A DNA stretch of 64,000 nucleotides from Kaistella haifensis DSM 19056 (GTDB lineage: Bacteria > Bacteroidota > Bacteroidia > Flavobacteriales > Weeksellaceae), in NCBI RefSeq assembly GCF_000735695.2, contig NZ_JASZ02000002.1, positions 124,001-188,000 on the forward strand. Reading direction: 5' to 3'. Numbering within the stretch: position 1 is the first letter of the stretch; each line of letters starts with the position of its first letter. Below are positions 44,267-54,400 of this stretch, in pieces. A model generated the notes under the pieces. It had not been told where the DNA came from. It saw only the letters and a list, made by a program, of their open reading frames with translations, and did not search any database. Both the position numbers and the translations under genes were made by a program.

Positions 44267-45211
44267 ATGAACATTCAGCAATTAGAATATCTTATCGCAG
44301 TTGATAAATATAAACATTTCGGAAAGGCAGCACAAGCTTGCTTTATTACACAGCCCACGCTCAGTGCGATGATACAGAAGTTTGAAGACGAACTGGATGT
44401 GAAGGTTTTTGATCGAACTACGCACCCAATTCGAACCACCGATGTGGGGGTGCAAATTATCGAAGAATCCAAAAGAGTGATTGATGCTGTAAATGAACTG
44501 AAAAATAAAGCGAATCTTCTTAATAATGTTTTGGCGGGGAAATTAAACCTCGGAATTATCCCCACGATTTCTAGTTTTATTCTTCCTTCAGAAATTTTTG
44601 ATTTTCTTCAAACTCACCCAAAAATTGAACTGAATGTGAAGGAAATGACTACCGATAGCATTATCAAAGCTTTAAAATCCGGGGAGTTGGATGCCGGAAT
44701 TATCGCGACTCCTTACGATGCGGCTTCTGAGTTTTACCAACAGTTTCTATTTAATGAAGAATTGATGATTTACTCGTCGGAAGATTTGAGGAAAGATTCT
44801 TTTGTTGTTCCTGAAGATATCGACAGCAACAAAGTTTGGCTCCTCGAAGAAGGGAATTGCCTGCGTACGCAGTTCGAAAATATCTGCATGCTCAAAGAAA
44901 ATTCGCTGAAACCAAAAAATCTGGAATTTTTGGCGTCAAATATCAATACCTTAATACAAATGGTAGATAAAGTGGGTGGAATTACTATTCTTCCAGAGTT
45001 GGCGATTCCTCAACTATCCGAAGAACAAAAATCGAAAATTTCCAGATTCCGAAAGCCGTTTCCTTTTAGAGAAATCAGCTTGATTTATTACAAACCGACT
45101 TATAAGCAGAAAATTTTGGACGAAATGACGCAATCACTTCAAAATTCGCTGAATACGAAATTTAATTATAACCAAAATCCCGAAGATTTCGTCAGCGTAA
45201 AACCTCAATAA
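44267..45211 (+). CDS. oxyR: OxyR-like LysR-type peroxide sensor
   Basis: A 314-residue LysR-type protein. The winged helix is MNIQQLEYLIAVDKYKHFGK with KAAQACFITQPTLSAMIQ. The two cysteines of OxyR are seen in LLEEGNCLRTQFENICMLKE near residues 198 and 207, with the usual nine-residue spacing. H2O2 would form a disulfide between them and switch on catalase. It is divergent from katA. The partner Thr in the sensor pocket was not checked in detail. Confidence 0.88.
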   Translation: MNIQQLEYLIAVDKYKHFGKAAQACFITQPTLSAMIQKFEDELDVKVFDRTTHPIRTTDVGVQIIEESKRVIDAVNELKNKANLLNNVLAGKLNLGIIPTISSFILPSEIFDFLQTHPKIELNVKEMTTDSIIKALKSGELDAGIIATPYDAASEFYQQFLFNEELMIYSSEDLRKDSFVVPEDIDSNKVWLLEEGNCLRTQFENICMLKENSLKPKNLEFLASNINTLIQMVDKVGGITILPELAIPQLSEEQKSKISRFRKPFPFREISLIYYKPTYKQKILDEMTQSLQNSLNTKFNYNQNPEDFVSVKPQ

Positions 45212-45231
45212 TTTTATTCATGAAATAAATT

Positions 45232-45261
45232 TTGCTTTTCAATAAATACTCTTTAAATTTG
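45232..45261 (+). promoter_or_regulatory. Bacteroidota promoter of the metK transcript
   Basis: TTG at 45232-45234 and TAAATTTG at 45254-45261 are separated by 19 bases, fitting the -33/-7 promoter of Bacteroidota. The SAM-II-like aptamer starts about 18 bases later. Confidence 0.65.
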
Positions 45262-45278
45262 CAGTCGAATAAAATTTC

Positions 45279-45328
45279 ATGAGGAAAAATTTGAACTGAT
45301 TGCAACCTCCATAAAAAATGCTAAAACA
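45279..45328 (+). ncRNA. SAM-II (SAM-alpha) riboswitch
   Basis: A GAGG/CCTC stem closes a loop that ends in TTGCAA, and the 3' tail has ATAAAAAATGCTAAAA. This is the SAM-II order: stem, TTGCAA, stem, then ATAAA and GCTAAA, which form the pseudoknot. It precedes metK and follows a good promoter. The core is well matched; the pseudoknot pairing (CTG in the loop with CAG in the tail) is short. Confidence 0.75.
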
Positions 45329-45401
45329 GAATTTCTATTTTAGTTTCTTTTGTAATCATTTCCTATTTTCTTTATTTTTTAATTAATAAAATACAAAAGA
45401 A

Positions 45402-46682
45402 ATGTCATACTTATTTACGTCTGAATCTGTTTCAGAAGGACATCCTGACAAAATTGCAGATCAAATTTCTGATGCGCTGATTGATAATTTTCTAGCTTAC
45501 GATCCCAATTCAAAAGTTGCTTGCGAAACCTTGGTAACAACCGGACAAGTAGTTTTGGCGGGAGAAGTGAAATCGGAAGCTTATCTTGATGTGCAGGATA
45601 TTGCCAGAAAAGTAATCAACGAAATTGGCTATACCAAAGGCGAATATATGTTCAATGGTGATTCTTGTGGAGTAATTTCCGCAATTCATGAGCAATCTCA
45701 GGACATCAATCAGGGGGTTGACAGAACTGATGAAAATGCTGATTTCGAAACCAAAGCCAACGGACAAGGAGCTGGTGATCAAGGAATGATGTTTGGTTAT
45801 GCAACCAACGAAACCGAAAATTATATGCCTCTTGCATTGGATCTGGCGCATACTATCTTGAAAGAACTTTCGGTTTTAAGAAGAGAAAATAATGCCATTA
45901 AATATCTTCGTCCGGATGCAAAATCACAAGTTACGATTGAATATTCGGATGATCACAAACCTATCAGAATAGATTCTATCGTAGTTTCAACACAGCATGA
46001 CGATTTCGGAAGTGAGGAAGCGATGCTCGCTAAAATCAAAAAAGATATCATCGAAATTCTAATTCCTAAAGTTAAAGATTTGCAGAAATTGGAAATTCAG
46101 GAACTTTTCAACGATCAGATTAAATATCACATCAACCCAACCGGAAAATTTGTTATCGGAGGTCCGCATGGAGACACTGGCTTGACAGGTAGGAAAATTA
46201 TTGTAGACACTTATGGCGGTAAAGGCGCTCACGGAGGTGGGGCGTTTTCCGGAAAAGATCCGTCAAAAGTGGACAGAAGTGCGGCCTATGCGACAAGACA
46301 TATTGCTAAAAACTTAGTTGCTGCAGGAGTTGCAGATGAGGTCTTGGTACAAGTTTCTTACGCGATTGGTGTGGCAGAACCGTGCGGACTTTTCATCAGT
46401 ACCAACGGAACTGCGAAAGTAAACCTTACCGATGGAGAAATTGCAGAAAAACTGAAAAACATATTTGATTTGAGACCGTATGCCATCGAGCAAAACTTGA
46501 AATTAAGAAATCCTATCTATCAGGAAACTGCTTCATACGGCCACATGGGAAGAGAGTATTATGTTGGAAGTAAAACTTTTAATAAAGGAAAAAGTAACCA
46601 AAAAATTATTGACGACCTGGAATTTTTCACGTGGGAAAAACTAGACAAAGTTGACGAAATCAAAAAAGAATTCGGATTGTAA
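45402..46682 (+). CDS. metK: S-adenosylmethionine synthase
   Basis: A 426-residue methionine adenosyltransferase. The start [20 protein letters not shown], the ATP loop [15 protein letters not shown] and the [18 protein letters not shown] and [19 protein letters not shown] motifs are all present. It makes SAM from methionine and ATP. A SAM-II-like riboswitch upstream gives product feedback. It is the only gene in its transcript and ends in a strong terminator. This protein is longer than the usual 384 residues because of a loop near residues 190-230. Confidence 0.97.
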   Translation: MSYLFTSESVSEGHPDKIADQISDALIDNFLAYDPNSKVACETLVTTGQVVLAGEVKSEAYLDVQDIARKVINEIGYTKGEYMFNGDSCGVISAIHEQSQDINQGVDRTDENADFETKANGQGAGDQGMMFGYATNETENYMPLALDLAHTILKELSVLRRENNAIKYLRPDAKSQVTIEYSDDHKPIRIDSIVVSTQHDDFGSEEAMLAKIKKDIIEILIPKVKDLQKLEIQELFNDQIKYHINPTGKFVIGGPHGDTGLTGRKIIVDTYGGKGAHGGGAFSGKDPSKVDRSAAYATRHIAKNLVAAGVADEVLVQVSYAIGVAEPCGLFISTNGTAKVNLTDGEIAEKLKNIFDLRPYAIEQNLKLRNPIYQETASYGHMGREYYVGSKTFNKGKSNQKIIDDLEFFTWEKLDKVDEIKKEFGL

Positions 46683-46700
46683 TTTTTTTAAAAAATATTT

Positions 46701-46737
46701 AAACTGCTTTATTCAAAACGATAAAGCAGTTTTTTTT
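46701..46737 (+). terminator. Terminator of metK
   Basis: AAACTGCTTTAT pairs perfectly with ATAAAGCAGTTT, followed by T residues, 19 bp after the metK stop codon. Confidence 0.85.
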
Positions 46738-46763
46738 AACTTTACCGCGAAATAAATGAGTTT

Positions 46764-47252
46764 ATGAAGAAAATTTTGGCTTTTTCAATTTTGATGGTGT
46801 TTCTTTCAACGGCTTTTGCGAAAGGTCAAATGACGATCCATAAAATGCTTCATGCCGGATATGTTTATCAAAATCAAAGCTTTGGGGAAATTGGTGGAAG
46901 ATTACTTTTTTTGAATAATGATGATGTAATTTATCGTATGGGTGCTGCTGCAATGATGGGTTCTGTAAACAAAGAATTTGCAATTTTGCCCAAAGTGCAA
47001 GGTGATATCTTGATTAATTTTGAAAGAAATGTGGATATTTATCATTCCTATTATTTCTTGGCCGGAACTGAAGTTACCACCAAATATGCCGCTCCAAAAA
47101 TAGGAGTCTCCATGTTTGGACTTATCGATCTTACCGGAGGATACGCTTTTCCTATCGATAAATCGGGGATTAATCGCAAAGAATTGAAAGGTTTCAATTT
47201 TAATTTTACCCTCAATTTACCGCTTGTAATGTTGAATGATTTACTGAAATAA
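46764..47252 (+). CDS. Secreted/outer membrane hypothetical protein (162 aa)
   Basis: Signal peptide KKILAFSILMVFLSTAFAKG, then a beta-rich body with alternating hydrophobic residues (HAGYVYQNQSFGEIGGRLLF, and YYFLAGTEVTTKYAAPKIG). It could be a small outer membrane barrel or lipid-facing protein. No family recognised. It lies between the metK terminator and the sigma factor gene and stands alone. Confidence 0.6.
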   Translation: MKKILAFSILMVFLSTAFAKGQMTIHKMLHAGYVYQNQSFGEIGGRLLFLNNDDVIYRMGAAAMMGSVNKEFAILPKVQGDILINFERNVDIYHSYYFLAGTEVTTKYAAPKIGVSMFGLIDLTGGYAFPIDKSGINRKELKGFNFNFTLNLPLVMLNDLLK

Positions 47253-47429
47253 TGAGTTTCTACTAAAATTATCGAATTTTCTAACAAAGGATTAACTTTT
47301 TTACTAATTTTACACCCTATAAAAAATAATTGCTATCGATTAAAGCTGTACTTCTTGAAATAGACCGATCATTAAGATGACCTAATTATAAATTGGGATT
47401 TTAAATTCGAGTGAAAAAAGAAGAAAATT

Positions 47430-48020
47430 ATGTACACAAACACAGATAGTTGGTTAATCGAACAATATAAGTCGGGAAACGAAAATGCCCTCGCAACCCT
47501 CATCGAGAGGCATCAAAAAGATCTTTTCTCATTCATTTTTTATAAATTAATGGATGACGATCTAGCGAATGATATTTTTCAAGATACTTTCATGAAGATT
47601 ATTGTTACGCTGAAAGAAGGTCGCTACAACGAAGAAGGTAAATTTATGCTCTGGGCCAAAAGAATTGCCCATAATCTCATCATCGATCATTTCCGTTTGA
47701 AATCGAAGCACTCCAAAGTTTCGGAAACTACTTACGATAACGAGGAATTTTCTATATTCGACCTTATTGCAGGAAAAGAAGAAAATGTAGAAGAAAAATT
47801 GGTGAGCCAGCAAATCCAAAATGATTTAATGAAAATGCTCGTTTGTCTCCCGGAAAACCAGCAAGAAGTCATCAAGTTGAGATTTTTCGATGGTTTAAGT
47901 TTCAAAGAAATCGCAGAACAAACCAATACCAGTATTAATACAACCCTTGGAAGAGTGCGTTATGCTCTTATCAACTTAAGAAAAATAATGGACGAAAATA
48001 AGATTATTTTAACGCGATAA
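47430..48020 (+). CDS. ECF-type RNA polymerase sigma factor
   Basis: A 196-residue sigma-70 family factor. Region 2 has ANDIFQDTFMKIIVTLKEGR and FMLWAKRIAHNLIIDHFR; region 4 has LPENQQEVIKLRFFDGLSFK and NTSINTTLGRVRYALINLR. There is no anti-sigma gene next to it, only a 44-residue protein. The targets are unknown. Flavobacteria have a conserved factor of this kind followed by such a short gene. Confidence 0.88.
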   Translation: MYTNTDSWLIEQYKSGNENALATLIERHQKDLFSFIFYKLMDDDLANDIFQDTFMKIIVTLKEGRYNEEGKFMLWAKRIAHNLIIDHFRLKSKHSKVSETTYDNEEFSIFDLIAGKEENVEEKLVSQQIQNDLMKMLVCLPENQQEVIKLRFFDGLSFKEIAEQTNTSINTTLGRVRYALINLRKIMDENKIILTR

Positions 48021-48067
48021 TAATAATTTAAATAAACTTTCGTTTTTAAGAAAAAAACCTTTCGCCT

Positions 48068-48202
48068 ATGAAAAAAAATGACACTTTAAACGAAAAACTT
48101 TTGAAACCCCAAAAAAAAACAATTGATTTTCTATTAAGTTATTCCAGAAGCATTTCCGTTTTAAAAACCAAAAGTAAAAACCAAATTGTTTCGAAGAACT
48201 AA
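48068..48202 (+). CDS. 44-residue protein following sigma factor
   Basis: A complete small gene: starts ATG AAA AAA AAT and encodes MKKNDTLNEKLLKPQKKTID, then FLLSYSRSISVLKTKSKNQI and VSKN. It is basic, with one short hydrophobic patch. The KKTIDFLLSYSRS-type core recurs in my recollection of short genes after this sigma factor in flavobacteria, so it is probably real and cotranscribed 47 bp downstream. Function unknown. Confidence 0.65.
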   Translation: MKKNDTLNEKLLKPQKKTIDFLLSYSRSISVLKTKSKNQIVSKN

Positions 48203-48228
48203 TCTTAAATTACTTAAATTTGTGCTGT

Positions 48229-48924
48229 ATGAAAATTCAGCACATTTTTTTTGATCTCGATAACACCCTTTGGGATCACCGACGAAACGCCTATCTTACC
48301 CTGAAAGACATTTTCAATAGACAAAAAGTAAGCGAAAAATACAATCTAAATTTTGAAGATTTCCACCGAGAGTATTTCACTATTAATGAAAGACTGTGGG
48401 AGCAAATTCGCGACGGTGAAATTGATAAAGATTACCTTAGAAAACATCGCTTTTATGATTCATTCCTGTTTTTTGGAATTGATGATCTCGAGCTCGCTCA
48501 GCTTTTTGAAGATAATTTTCTTGATGAAATTCTCAATTACAATGACCTGGTGGAAGGAGCATTCGATTTGTTGGAATATCTTTCCGAGAAGAAATATAAA
48601 CTTCATATCCTTTCCAATGGTTTTAAAGAGGTAACTTACCGAAAATGTGAACTTTCAGGGATTAAAAATTATTTTGAAACGATTACGAGTGCTGATGAAA
48701 TTAATGTTCGCAAGCCGCATCGCGAAGTTTACGAATATGCATTGAACAAAGCCGGTGCGAAAAAAGAAGAAAGCATGATGATTGGCGACGATTGGATCGC
48801 GGATGTCGAAGGTGGAAAATCTTTCGGATTGCAAGTGGTTTTCTTCGATGTTTTCAATGACAATTACCAAGCAGAAGGCGTGGAAGTCATTAAAAAATTA
48901 GCTGAACTTAAAAACTTATTATAA
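48229..48924 (+). CDS. HAD-family pyrimidine nucleotidase (YjjG type)
   Basis: A 231-residue HAD hydrolase started at ATG 48229. Motif I is HIFFDLDNTLWDHRRNAY, motif II is KLHILSNGFKEVTYRK, motif III Lys in VRKPHREVYEYALNKAG, motif IV ESMMIGDDWIADVEGG. This is the YjjG pattern, which cleans up non-canonical pyrimidine nucleotides. A TAAATTTG -7 element ends only 6 bases before the ATG, so the message may have almost no leader. Confidence 0.85.
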   Translation: MKIQHIFFDLDNTLWDHRRNAYLTLKDIFNRQKVSEKYNLNFEDFHREYFTINERLWEQIRDGEIDKDYLRKHRFYDSFLFFGIDDLELAQLFEDNFLDEILNYNDLVEGAFDLLEYLSEKKYKLHILSNGFKEVTYRKCELSGIKNYFETITSADEINVRKPHREVYEYALNKAGAKKEESMMIGDDWIADVEGGKSFGLQVVFFDVFNDNYQAEGVEVIKKLAELKNLL

Positions 48925-48927
48925 AAC

Positions 48928-48966
48928 AAAAACCCTTTCAGAATCAATGTTCGAAAGGGTTTTTTA
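48928..48966. terminator. Terminator between convergent genes
   Basis: AAACCCTTTC pairs with GAAAGGGTTT and is followed by T residues. It ends the phosphatase transcript and could also act on the convergent trpS transcript. Confidence 0.8.
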
Positions 48967-48996
48967 TTCGTGAAATTTGAGCAATTCGTATATAAA

Positions 48997-49965
48997 TTAC
49001 ATGCCCAAATTTGCTCTTACTCTTTTCAGAGTTTCTGCGGCAATTTTTCTGGTTTTTTCGGCACCTTCTTGTAGTTTTTGTTCCAGCTCCGGAAGATTGT
49101 TCATGTAGTAACTGAAAAGTTCTCTTTCCTTAGCGTATTTGGTGAGAATTAAGCTTAAAAGTTCATTTTTAGCATGTCCGTACCCGAAATTTCCAGCGAG
49201 GTATTTTTGTCTTAAAACTTCAGTTTGTTCTGCAGTTGCAATGAGTTCATACAAAGCGAAAACTTTATCGGTTACCGGGTCTTTCGGCTCTTCCAAAGAT
49301 TTGGAGTCGGTTTCTATTCCCATTACCTGTTTTTTCAGCTCTTTTTCCGGAAGAAAAATATTGATGATATTTCCTCTCGATTTGCTCATTTTATTTCCAT
49401 CGGTTCCGGGAACGTATTTGGTGTCTTCTTGTAACTCCGCTTGCGGCAACACGAAAACATCTCCCATTTGATGGTTAAATCTTGCGCCCATATCTCGTGC
49501 CATTTCCAGGTGTTGTAGCTGGTCTTTCCCGACAGGAACAACTTCCGCATCGTAAAGCAAAATATCTGCAGCCATCAAAACCGGATAGGTGAAAAGTCCG
49601 GCATTCACGTCATCTAAACGATCGGCTTTATCTTTAAAAGAATGCGCCAAAGTAAGTCTTTGATACGGGAAAAAGCATGCAAGATACCAAGAAAGTTCGC
49701 ACACTTCCGGGATGTCGCTTTGTCTGTAGAAAAAAGTCTTTTCCGTATCCAGACCACATGCAAGCCACGCAGCCGCAATTTCGTATGTATTTTTCTTCAG
49801 TTCAGCAGCATTTTTTATCTGGGTTAAAGAATGCATGTTGGCGATGAAGAGAAAAGATTCGTTTTCAGATTGTTTGGAGAGTTCGATTGCGGGAATAATT
49901 GCGCCCAAAAGATTTCCCAAATGCGGCGTTCCTGTTGCTTGTATTCCGGTAAGTATTCTTGACAT
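48997..49965 (-). CDS. trpS: Tryptophan--tRNA ligase
   Basis: A 322-residue class I synthetase from ATG 49965, MSRILTGIQATGTPHLGNLL with the HIGH-like TPHLGN. The KMSKS loop is in GTDGNKMSKSRGNIINIFLP. A longer frame to 50052 adds a poor N-terminus and is not favoured. It charges tRNA-Trp. Length and motifs fit the bacterial enzyme. It is alone in its transcript. Confidence 0.95.
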   Translation of the reverse strand: MSRILTGIQATGTPHLGNLLGAIIPAIELSKQSENESFLFIANMHSLTQIKNAAELKKNTYEIAAAWLACGLDTEKTFFYRQSDIPEVCELSWYLACFFPYQRLTLAHSFKDKADRLDDVNAGLFTYPVLMAADILLYDAEVVPVGKDQLQHLEMARDMGARFNHQMGDVFVLPQAELQEDTKYVPGTDGNKMSKSRGNIINIFLPEKELKKQVMGIETDSKSLEEPKDPVTDKVFALYELIATAEQTEVLRQKYLAGNFGYGHAKNELLSLILTKYAKERELFSYYMNNLPELEQKLQEGAEKTRKIAAETLKRVRANLGM

Positions 49966-50086
49966 ATTGTGTATTTCTATGTTGAAATTTCTGTTGTAAT
50001 GCTCTTGATTAAAAAACTCAGCAAAAATAGGGAAATAAAAAACTCCAGACAATTGGCTGAAGTTTCAAATATGATTAAATGTTTTC

Positions 50087-50725
50087 TTAAAGTTCAAATC
50101 CGTCCGGAAACGCTTTCTTCCTGAAAATCAGCAATAAAATTCCGCCGACGGTAATTGCAGAATCTGCAACATTAAAGATGTATTTGAAAAACTCAATATG
50201 CTTGCCGCCAATTAAGGGCCAGCTTTCAGGAACCCACCAGTCCACGAGCGGGAAATGCAACATATCGACTACACAGCCTTTCATAAAATGCGAATAACCT
50301 TCACCAAACGGTACCACTTTCGAAATTCCGCCATAATCGATCCAGCGGTTTACGCTTTCGTCGAAAACAGTTCCGCTGTCGAAGATCATTCCGTAAAACA
50401 TTCCGTCGATCAGGTTTCCGATAGCGCCGGCAAAAATCATCGCCATTGGGATGATGAGGTAGTTGGAAGCGCCTTCTTTCAACCATTTTCTGAAAAGATA
50501 AACCATTCCGCCGATTAAGAATATTCTTACAATGACCAGGAAATATTTACCAATTAATCCACCGAAATGAAAACCGTAAGCCATTCCCGGATTTTCTACA
50601 AAGGTGAGTTTGAAACCAGGTAAAATATCGACACTCTCGCCGAGCTGAAAAGTTGTCTTTATATAGAATTTTGAGATCTGATCGATTAAAAGGATGATGA
50701 AGGTAATTAATGCTATTTTCTTCAT
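50087..50725 (-). CDS. lspA: Lipoprotein signal peptidase
   Basis: A 212-residue membrane peptidase with four helices. Conserved regions are KLTFVENPGMAYGFHFGG, the first catalytic Asp in GAIGNLIDGMFYGMIFD, and the second in FKYIFNVADSAITVGGIL. It removes the signal peptide of prolipoproteins. It is somewhat longer than E. coli LspA because of an insert around residues 110-150, as in other Bacteroidota. Its ATG overlaps the stop codon of the upstream short gene (TAATG). Confidence 0.93.
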   Translation of the reverse strand: MKKIALITFIILLIDQISKFYIKTTFQLGESVDILPGFKLTFVENPGMAYGFHFGGLIGKYFLVIVRIFLIGGMVYLFRKWLKEGASNYLIIPMAMIFAGAIGNLIDGMFYGMIFDSGTVFDESVNRWIDYGGISKVVPFGEGYSHFMKGCVVDMLHFPLVDWWVPESWPLIGGKHIEFFKYIFNVADSAITVGGILLLIFRKKAFPDGFEL

Positions 50726-50925
50726 TACAGATCTTTCTTTGGTTTGTCTTTAAAATTTCTAGCAGGTTTCGACTCTTTTCTCGGGGCAACTTTTACGTCT
50801 TGACTTGGAGAGGTTTTTGTGTTTCTGGTGTGAAATTTTTCGAAATGGATTCCCATTTCCTTAAGTGTGCTTTTTAGGGCATTGAGCTCCATTTGGTTTT
50901 TTGGATGAACGACTAATGATTCCAT
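50725..50925 (-). CDS. Short DUF2683-like protein
   Basis: A 66-residue protein beginning MESLVVHPKNQMELNALKST, a pattern common to short flavobacterial proteins sometimes labelled DUF2683 or antitoxin-like. The rest is basic and unstructured-looking. The stop codon overlaps lspA, so the two are coupled. Function unknown. Confidence 0.6.
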   Translation of the reverse strand: MESLVVHPKNQMELNALKSTLKEMGIHFEKFHTRNTKTSPSQDVKVAPRKESKPARNFKDKPKKDL

Positions 50926-50950
50926 TTTTTAGTTTTTATAACATATAAAA

Positions 50951-50994
50951 TGTACAAGGTACCATGTTCTTTGAAAAACAGGGTGCCTTGCACA
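50951..50994 (-). other. Intergenic RNA hairpin
   Basis: TGTACAAGGTACC (50951-50963) pairs with GGTGCCTTGCACA (50982-50994); two positions are G-U pairs on the RNA of one strand. A similar TGTACAAT follows at 51010-51017. It may be an attenuator or processing signal between the DksA-like gene and the lspA operon. Confidence 0.4.
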
Positions 50995-51018
50995 ATTTAG
51001 GGGATACAATGTACAATA

Positions 51019-51399
51019 TTATCTTTGTAAATTCTTTGCCTCAATACTTAAGGTTGCATGCGGAACCGCTCTCAATCGTTCTTTCCCGATGAGTTTTCCG
51101 GTTACTCTGCAGATTCCGTACGTTTTGTTTTCAATACGGATGAGTGCATTTTTCAAATCGCGCACAAATTTCTCCTGCCTTCCGGCCAAAATTGCATTTT
51201 GCTCCTTGCTCAGGGTTTCTGCACCTTCTTCAAATGCTTTGAAGGTTGGGGAAGTATCATCCGTTCCATTATTTTGGTCATTGATGAAACTTTCTCTAAT
51301 CAGCATTAAATCTTTTTCTGCTTTTTCTATTTTTTGCTGAATAAGTTCTTTAAACTCTTTCAGATCACTATCGCTGTAACGTTGTCTTTCTTCTGCCAT
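51019..51399 (-). CDS. DksA/TraR-like protein lacking most zinc cysteines
   Basis: A 126-residue protein from ATG 51399 (MAEERQRYSDSDLKEFKELI). A long N-terminal coiled coil is followed by the usual DksA C-terminal fold, NKTYGICRVTGKLIGKERLR and VPHATLSIEAKNLQR. Only the first of the four zinc cysteines is kept; the others are Thr, Ser and Ala. The variant is common in flavobacteria in my recollection. It should bind RNA polymerase in the secondary channel, probably without zinc. A longer start to 51459 is less likely. Confidence 0.85.
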   Translation of the reverse strand: MAEERQRYSDSDLKEFKELIQQKIEKAEKDLMLIRESFINDQNNGTDDTSPTFKAFEEGAETLSKEQNAILAGRQEKFVRDLKNALIRIENKTYGICRVTGKLIGKERLRAVPHATLSIEAKNLQR

Positions 51400-51475
51400 G
51401 TTTTTTTGTTTGAAATCGTTTGTGTTTTTTGGGAGGACGAAGAATTTCGGATTCTTCATTAATTCTCTGCTAACA

Positions 51476-54400
51476 TCAAACTTTGTTTACCAATAATTTA
51501 AATTTCACGTCGTCAATTTCAATTTCATCAAAATTTGAAAGTGAATTTACAATTTCTATTTTATCTGACAATACTTCTTCCGAAATATATGCACGATTGT
51601 TAATAAGTTCTTTTTCGAAAGGCGAGTTAGCTTCTAATTCAATTGAAATTCTGTCTGTTAGCTCAAAATCTTTATCTTTTCGGATGTTCTGAACTCTATT
51701 GATGAATTCTCTCGCGATTCCTTCCGCTTTCAAGTCATCGGTTATTGTCAAATCCAATGCCACAGTCATTTTCCCTTCGTTGGCAACAGTCCATCCCGGA
51801 ATATCTTTAGTGAAGATTTCTACATCATCTGTGGTAATTTCGTACCCTTGAATGGTCATTTTTCCGTCTTTTTCCAAATCAGCAATTTCTGCGGAGGTCA
51901 AATTAGTAATTGCCGCGCCCACGGTTTTCATGTCCTTTCCGAGTCTTGAACCTAATGTTTTGAAATTCGGTTTGATTTGTTTCACAATCAAGTGCGAAGC
52001 TTCATCAGCATTGATGAGAACCAATTCTTTTACGTTTACTTCTTGTTTAATGAGTTCCGGAACTGCTACAATCTGAGCTTCCGTTTTCGGATCCAAAACA
52101 GGAATCATTACTTTTTGCAAAGGTTGACGGACTTTGATATTTTCTTTCTTTCTTAAAGAGAAAACCATCGAAGTAATTTGTTGCGCCAAATGTGTTTTTT
52201 CTACCAAATCCTGATCGATCAAACTTTCATCAGCAACCGGGAAATTCGTTAAATGCACAGATTCAGCTTCATCTTTTCCGGTAATTTTGTTCAAATCTTG
52301 GAAGAGTTGATCCATGAAAAACGGTGCAATCGGTGCCGAAATTTTAGCAATCGTTTCCAGACAAGTGTACAAGGTTTGATATGCCGAAATTTTGTCTTCG
52401 GTATAATCTCCTTTCCAGAAACGTCTTCTGCAAAGTCTTACATACCAGTTACTTAAGTTGTCATTAACGAAATTGTTGATCGCTCTTGCAACTTTTGTTG
52501 GTTCGTAATCATTGTAAAATTCGGTAACATCTTTTACCAAAAGATTTAGTTCAGAAAGAATCCATCGGTCGATTTCCGGACGGTTTTCAATATCTTTTTC
52601 GGAATAATTAAATTCGTCAACATTCGCATAAAGCGCGAAGAACGAGTATGTATTGTACAAGGTTCCGAAGAATTTTCTGCGGACTTCATCAATTCCTTCT
52701 ACATCAAATTTCAAATTTTCCCAAGGATTTGCATTCGAAATCATATACCAACGCGTTGCATCGGGACCATATTTTTTTAGCGTTTCGAAAGGATCTACCG
52801 CGTTTCCAAGACGTTTAGACATTTTCTGTCCGTTTTTGTCCAACACCAAACCATTCGACATCACATTTTTGTAAGCAACTGAATCGAAAACAGAAGTTCC
52901 AATCGCGTGAAGCGTGTAGAACCAACCTCTTGTTTGGTCAACTCCTTCCGCAATAAAATCGGCAGGAAATGCTTTTTTGTTGTCGATAAGTTCTTTATTT
53001 TCAAATGGATAATGCAATTGTGCGTAAGGCATCGAACCGGAGTCGAACCAAACGTCGATCAAGTCGGATTCGCGTTTCATCGGTTTTCCGGAATCTGAAA
53101 CCAAAATAATTTCATCCACAATGTTTTTATGCAAATCAATTTTCGCATAGTTTTCCTCCGACATGTTACCGGTTTCAAAACCTTCGAAAGGGTTCGTTTT
53201 CATCAAACCTGCCTCGATCGATTTTTGGATTTCGTTCATCAGTTCTTCCACCGAACCGATGATGATTTCTTCTTTCAAATCCTCGCTACGCCAAATCGGA
53301 AGAGGGATTCCCCAATATCTGGATCGCGAAAGATTCCAATCATTTACATTTTCGAGCCAGTTGGCAAATCTACCTTCTCCTGTGGATTTAGGTTTCCAGT
53401 TGATGGTTTCATTGAGTTCTACCAAACGGTTTTTCACCGCGGTCATTTTCACAAACCAAGAATCCAAAGGATAATACAAAACAGGTTTATCGGTTCTCCA
53501 GCAATGCGGGTAGCTGTGAACATATTTTTCGACTTTAAAGGCCTTGTTCTCCGTTTTTAAAAGGATCGCAAGTTCCACATCCCAAGATTTTTCCGGAGCG
53601 GTTCCTGCGTTGTAATATTCGTTTTTAATATATTTTCCGGCAAATAATTCCGGTGTGTTTCCACCTTTAATAAATTTTCCTTGCAAATCCACCAAAGGAA
53701 CGAGATTATCGTTTTCGTCTTTGGTAAGCATTGGTGAAATTCCGTTTTCTTTTGCAACACGGGCATCGTCTGCACCAAAAGTTGGCGCGATATGTACAAT
53801 TCCGGTTCCGTCTTCAGTCGTAACGAAATCTCCAATGATTACTCTGAAAGCATTTTTTTCCCTTCGGTCAAGATACGCTTCGCTTGATTCAGGATTTTCT
53901 GCCGGCAAAAACCAAGGAATCAGTTGCTCATATTCGGTTCCGGCAAGATCTTCGCCGGTGAATTCGGCTAAGATTTGATATGGAATAACTTTGGATTCTG
54001 CTGTGTAATTTTGGAAATCTTCATCGGTTCCTACTGCGTATTTTTTTCCAAAATTCTTCTCCAAAAGAACTTTCGCAAGAATGATGTTAATGGGCTCGAA
54101 AGTATATTGATTAAAGGTTTTCACCAAAACATATTCAATATCCCGTCCAACTGCTAAAGCGGTGTTGGAAGGTAAAGTCCAAGGAGTTGTCGTCCATGCT
54201 AAAATGTGAATTGGACCTTGGTTTTTGTTATTCGGTTCTTGATTTTCTTTGTCAAATTCAGCCCAATGATTAACACCACCACAAGTAGCACCTGCGATTT
54301 CATCCGTGTTTATCTTGGATCCAGGATTCGAAATTTTAGATCGTAGCGCATCACTCAATTTTTTTACTTTAAACTGGGCAACAACAGTGGTGTCGGAAAC

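Noticed and set aside
53129-53560. Long open frame on the plus strand within ileS
   Set aside because: It is antisense to well-conserved ileS codons and its protein has no sensible composition.
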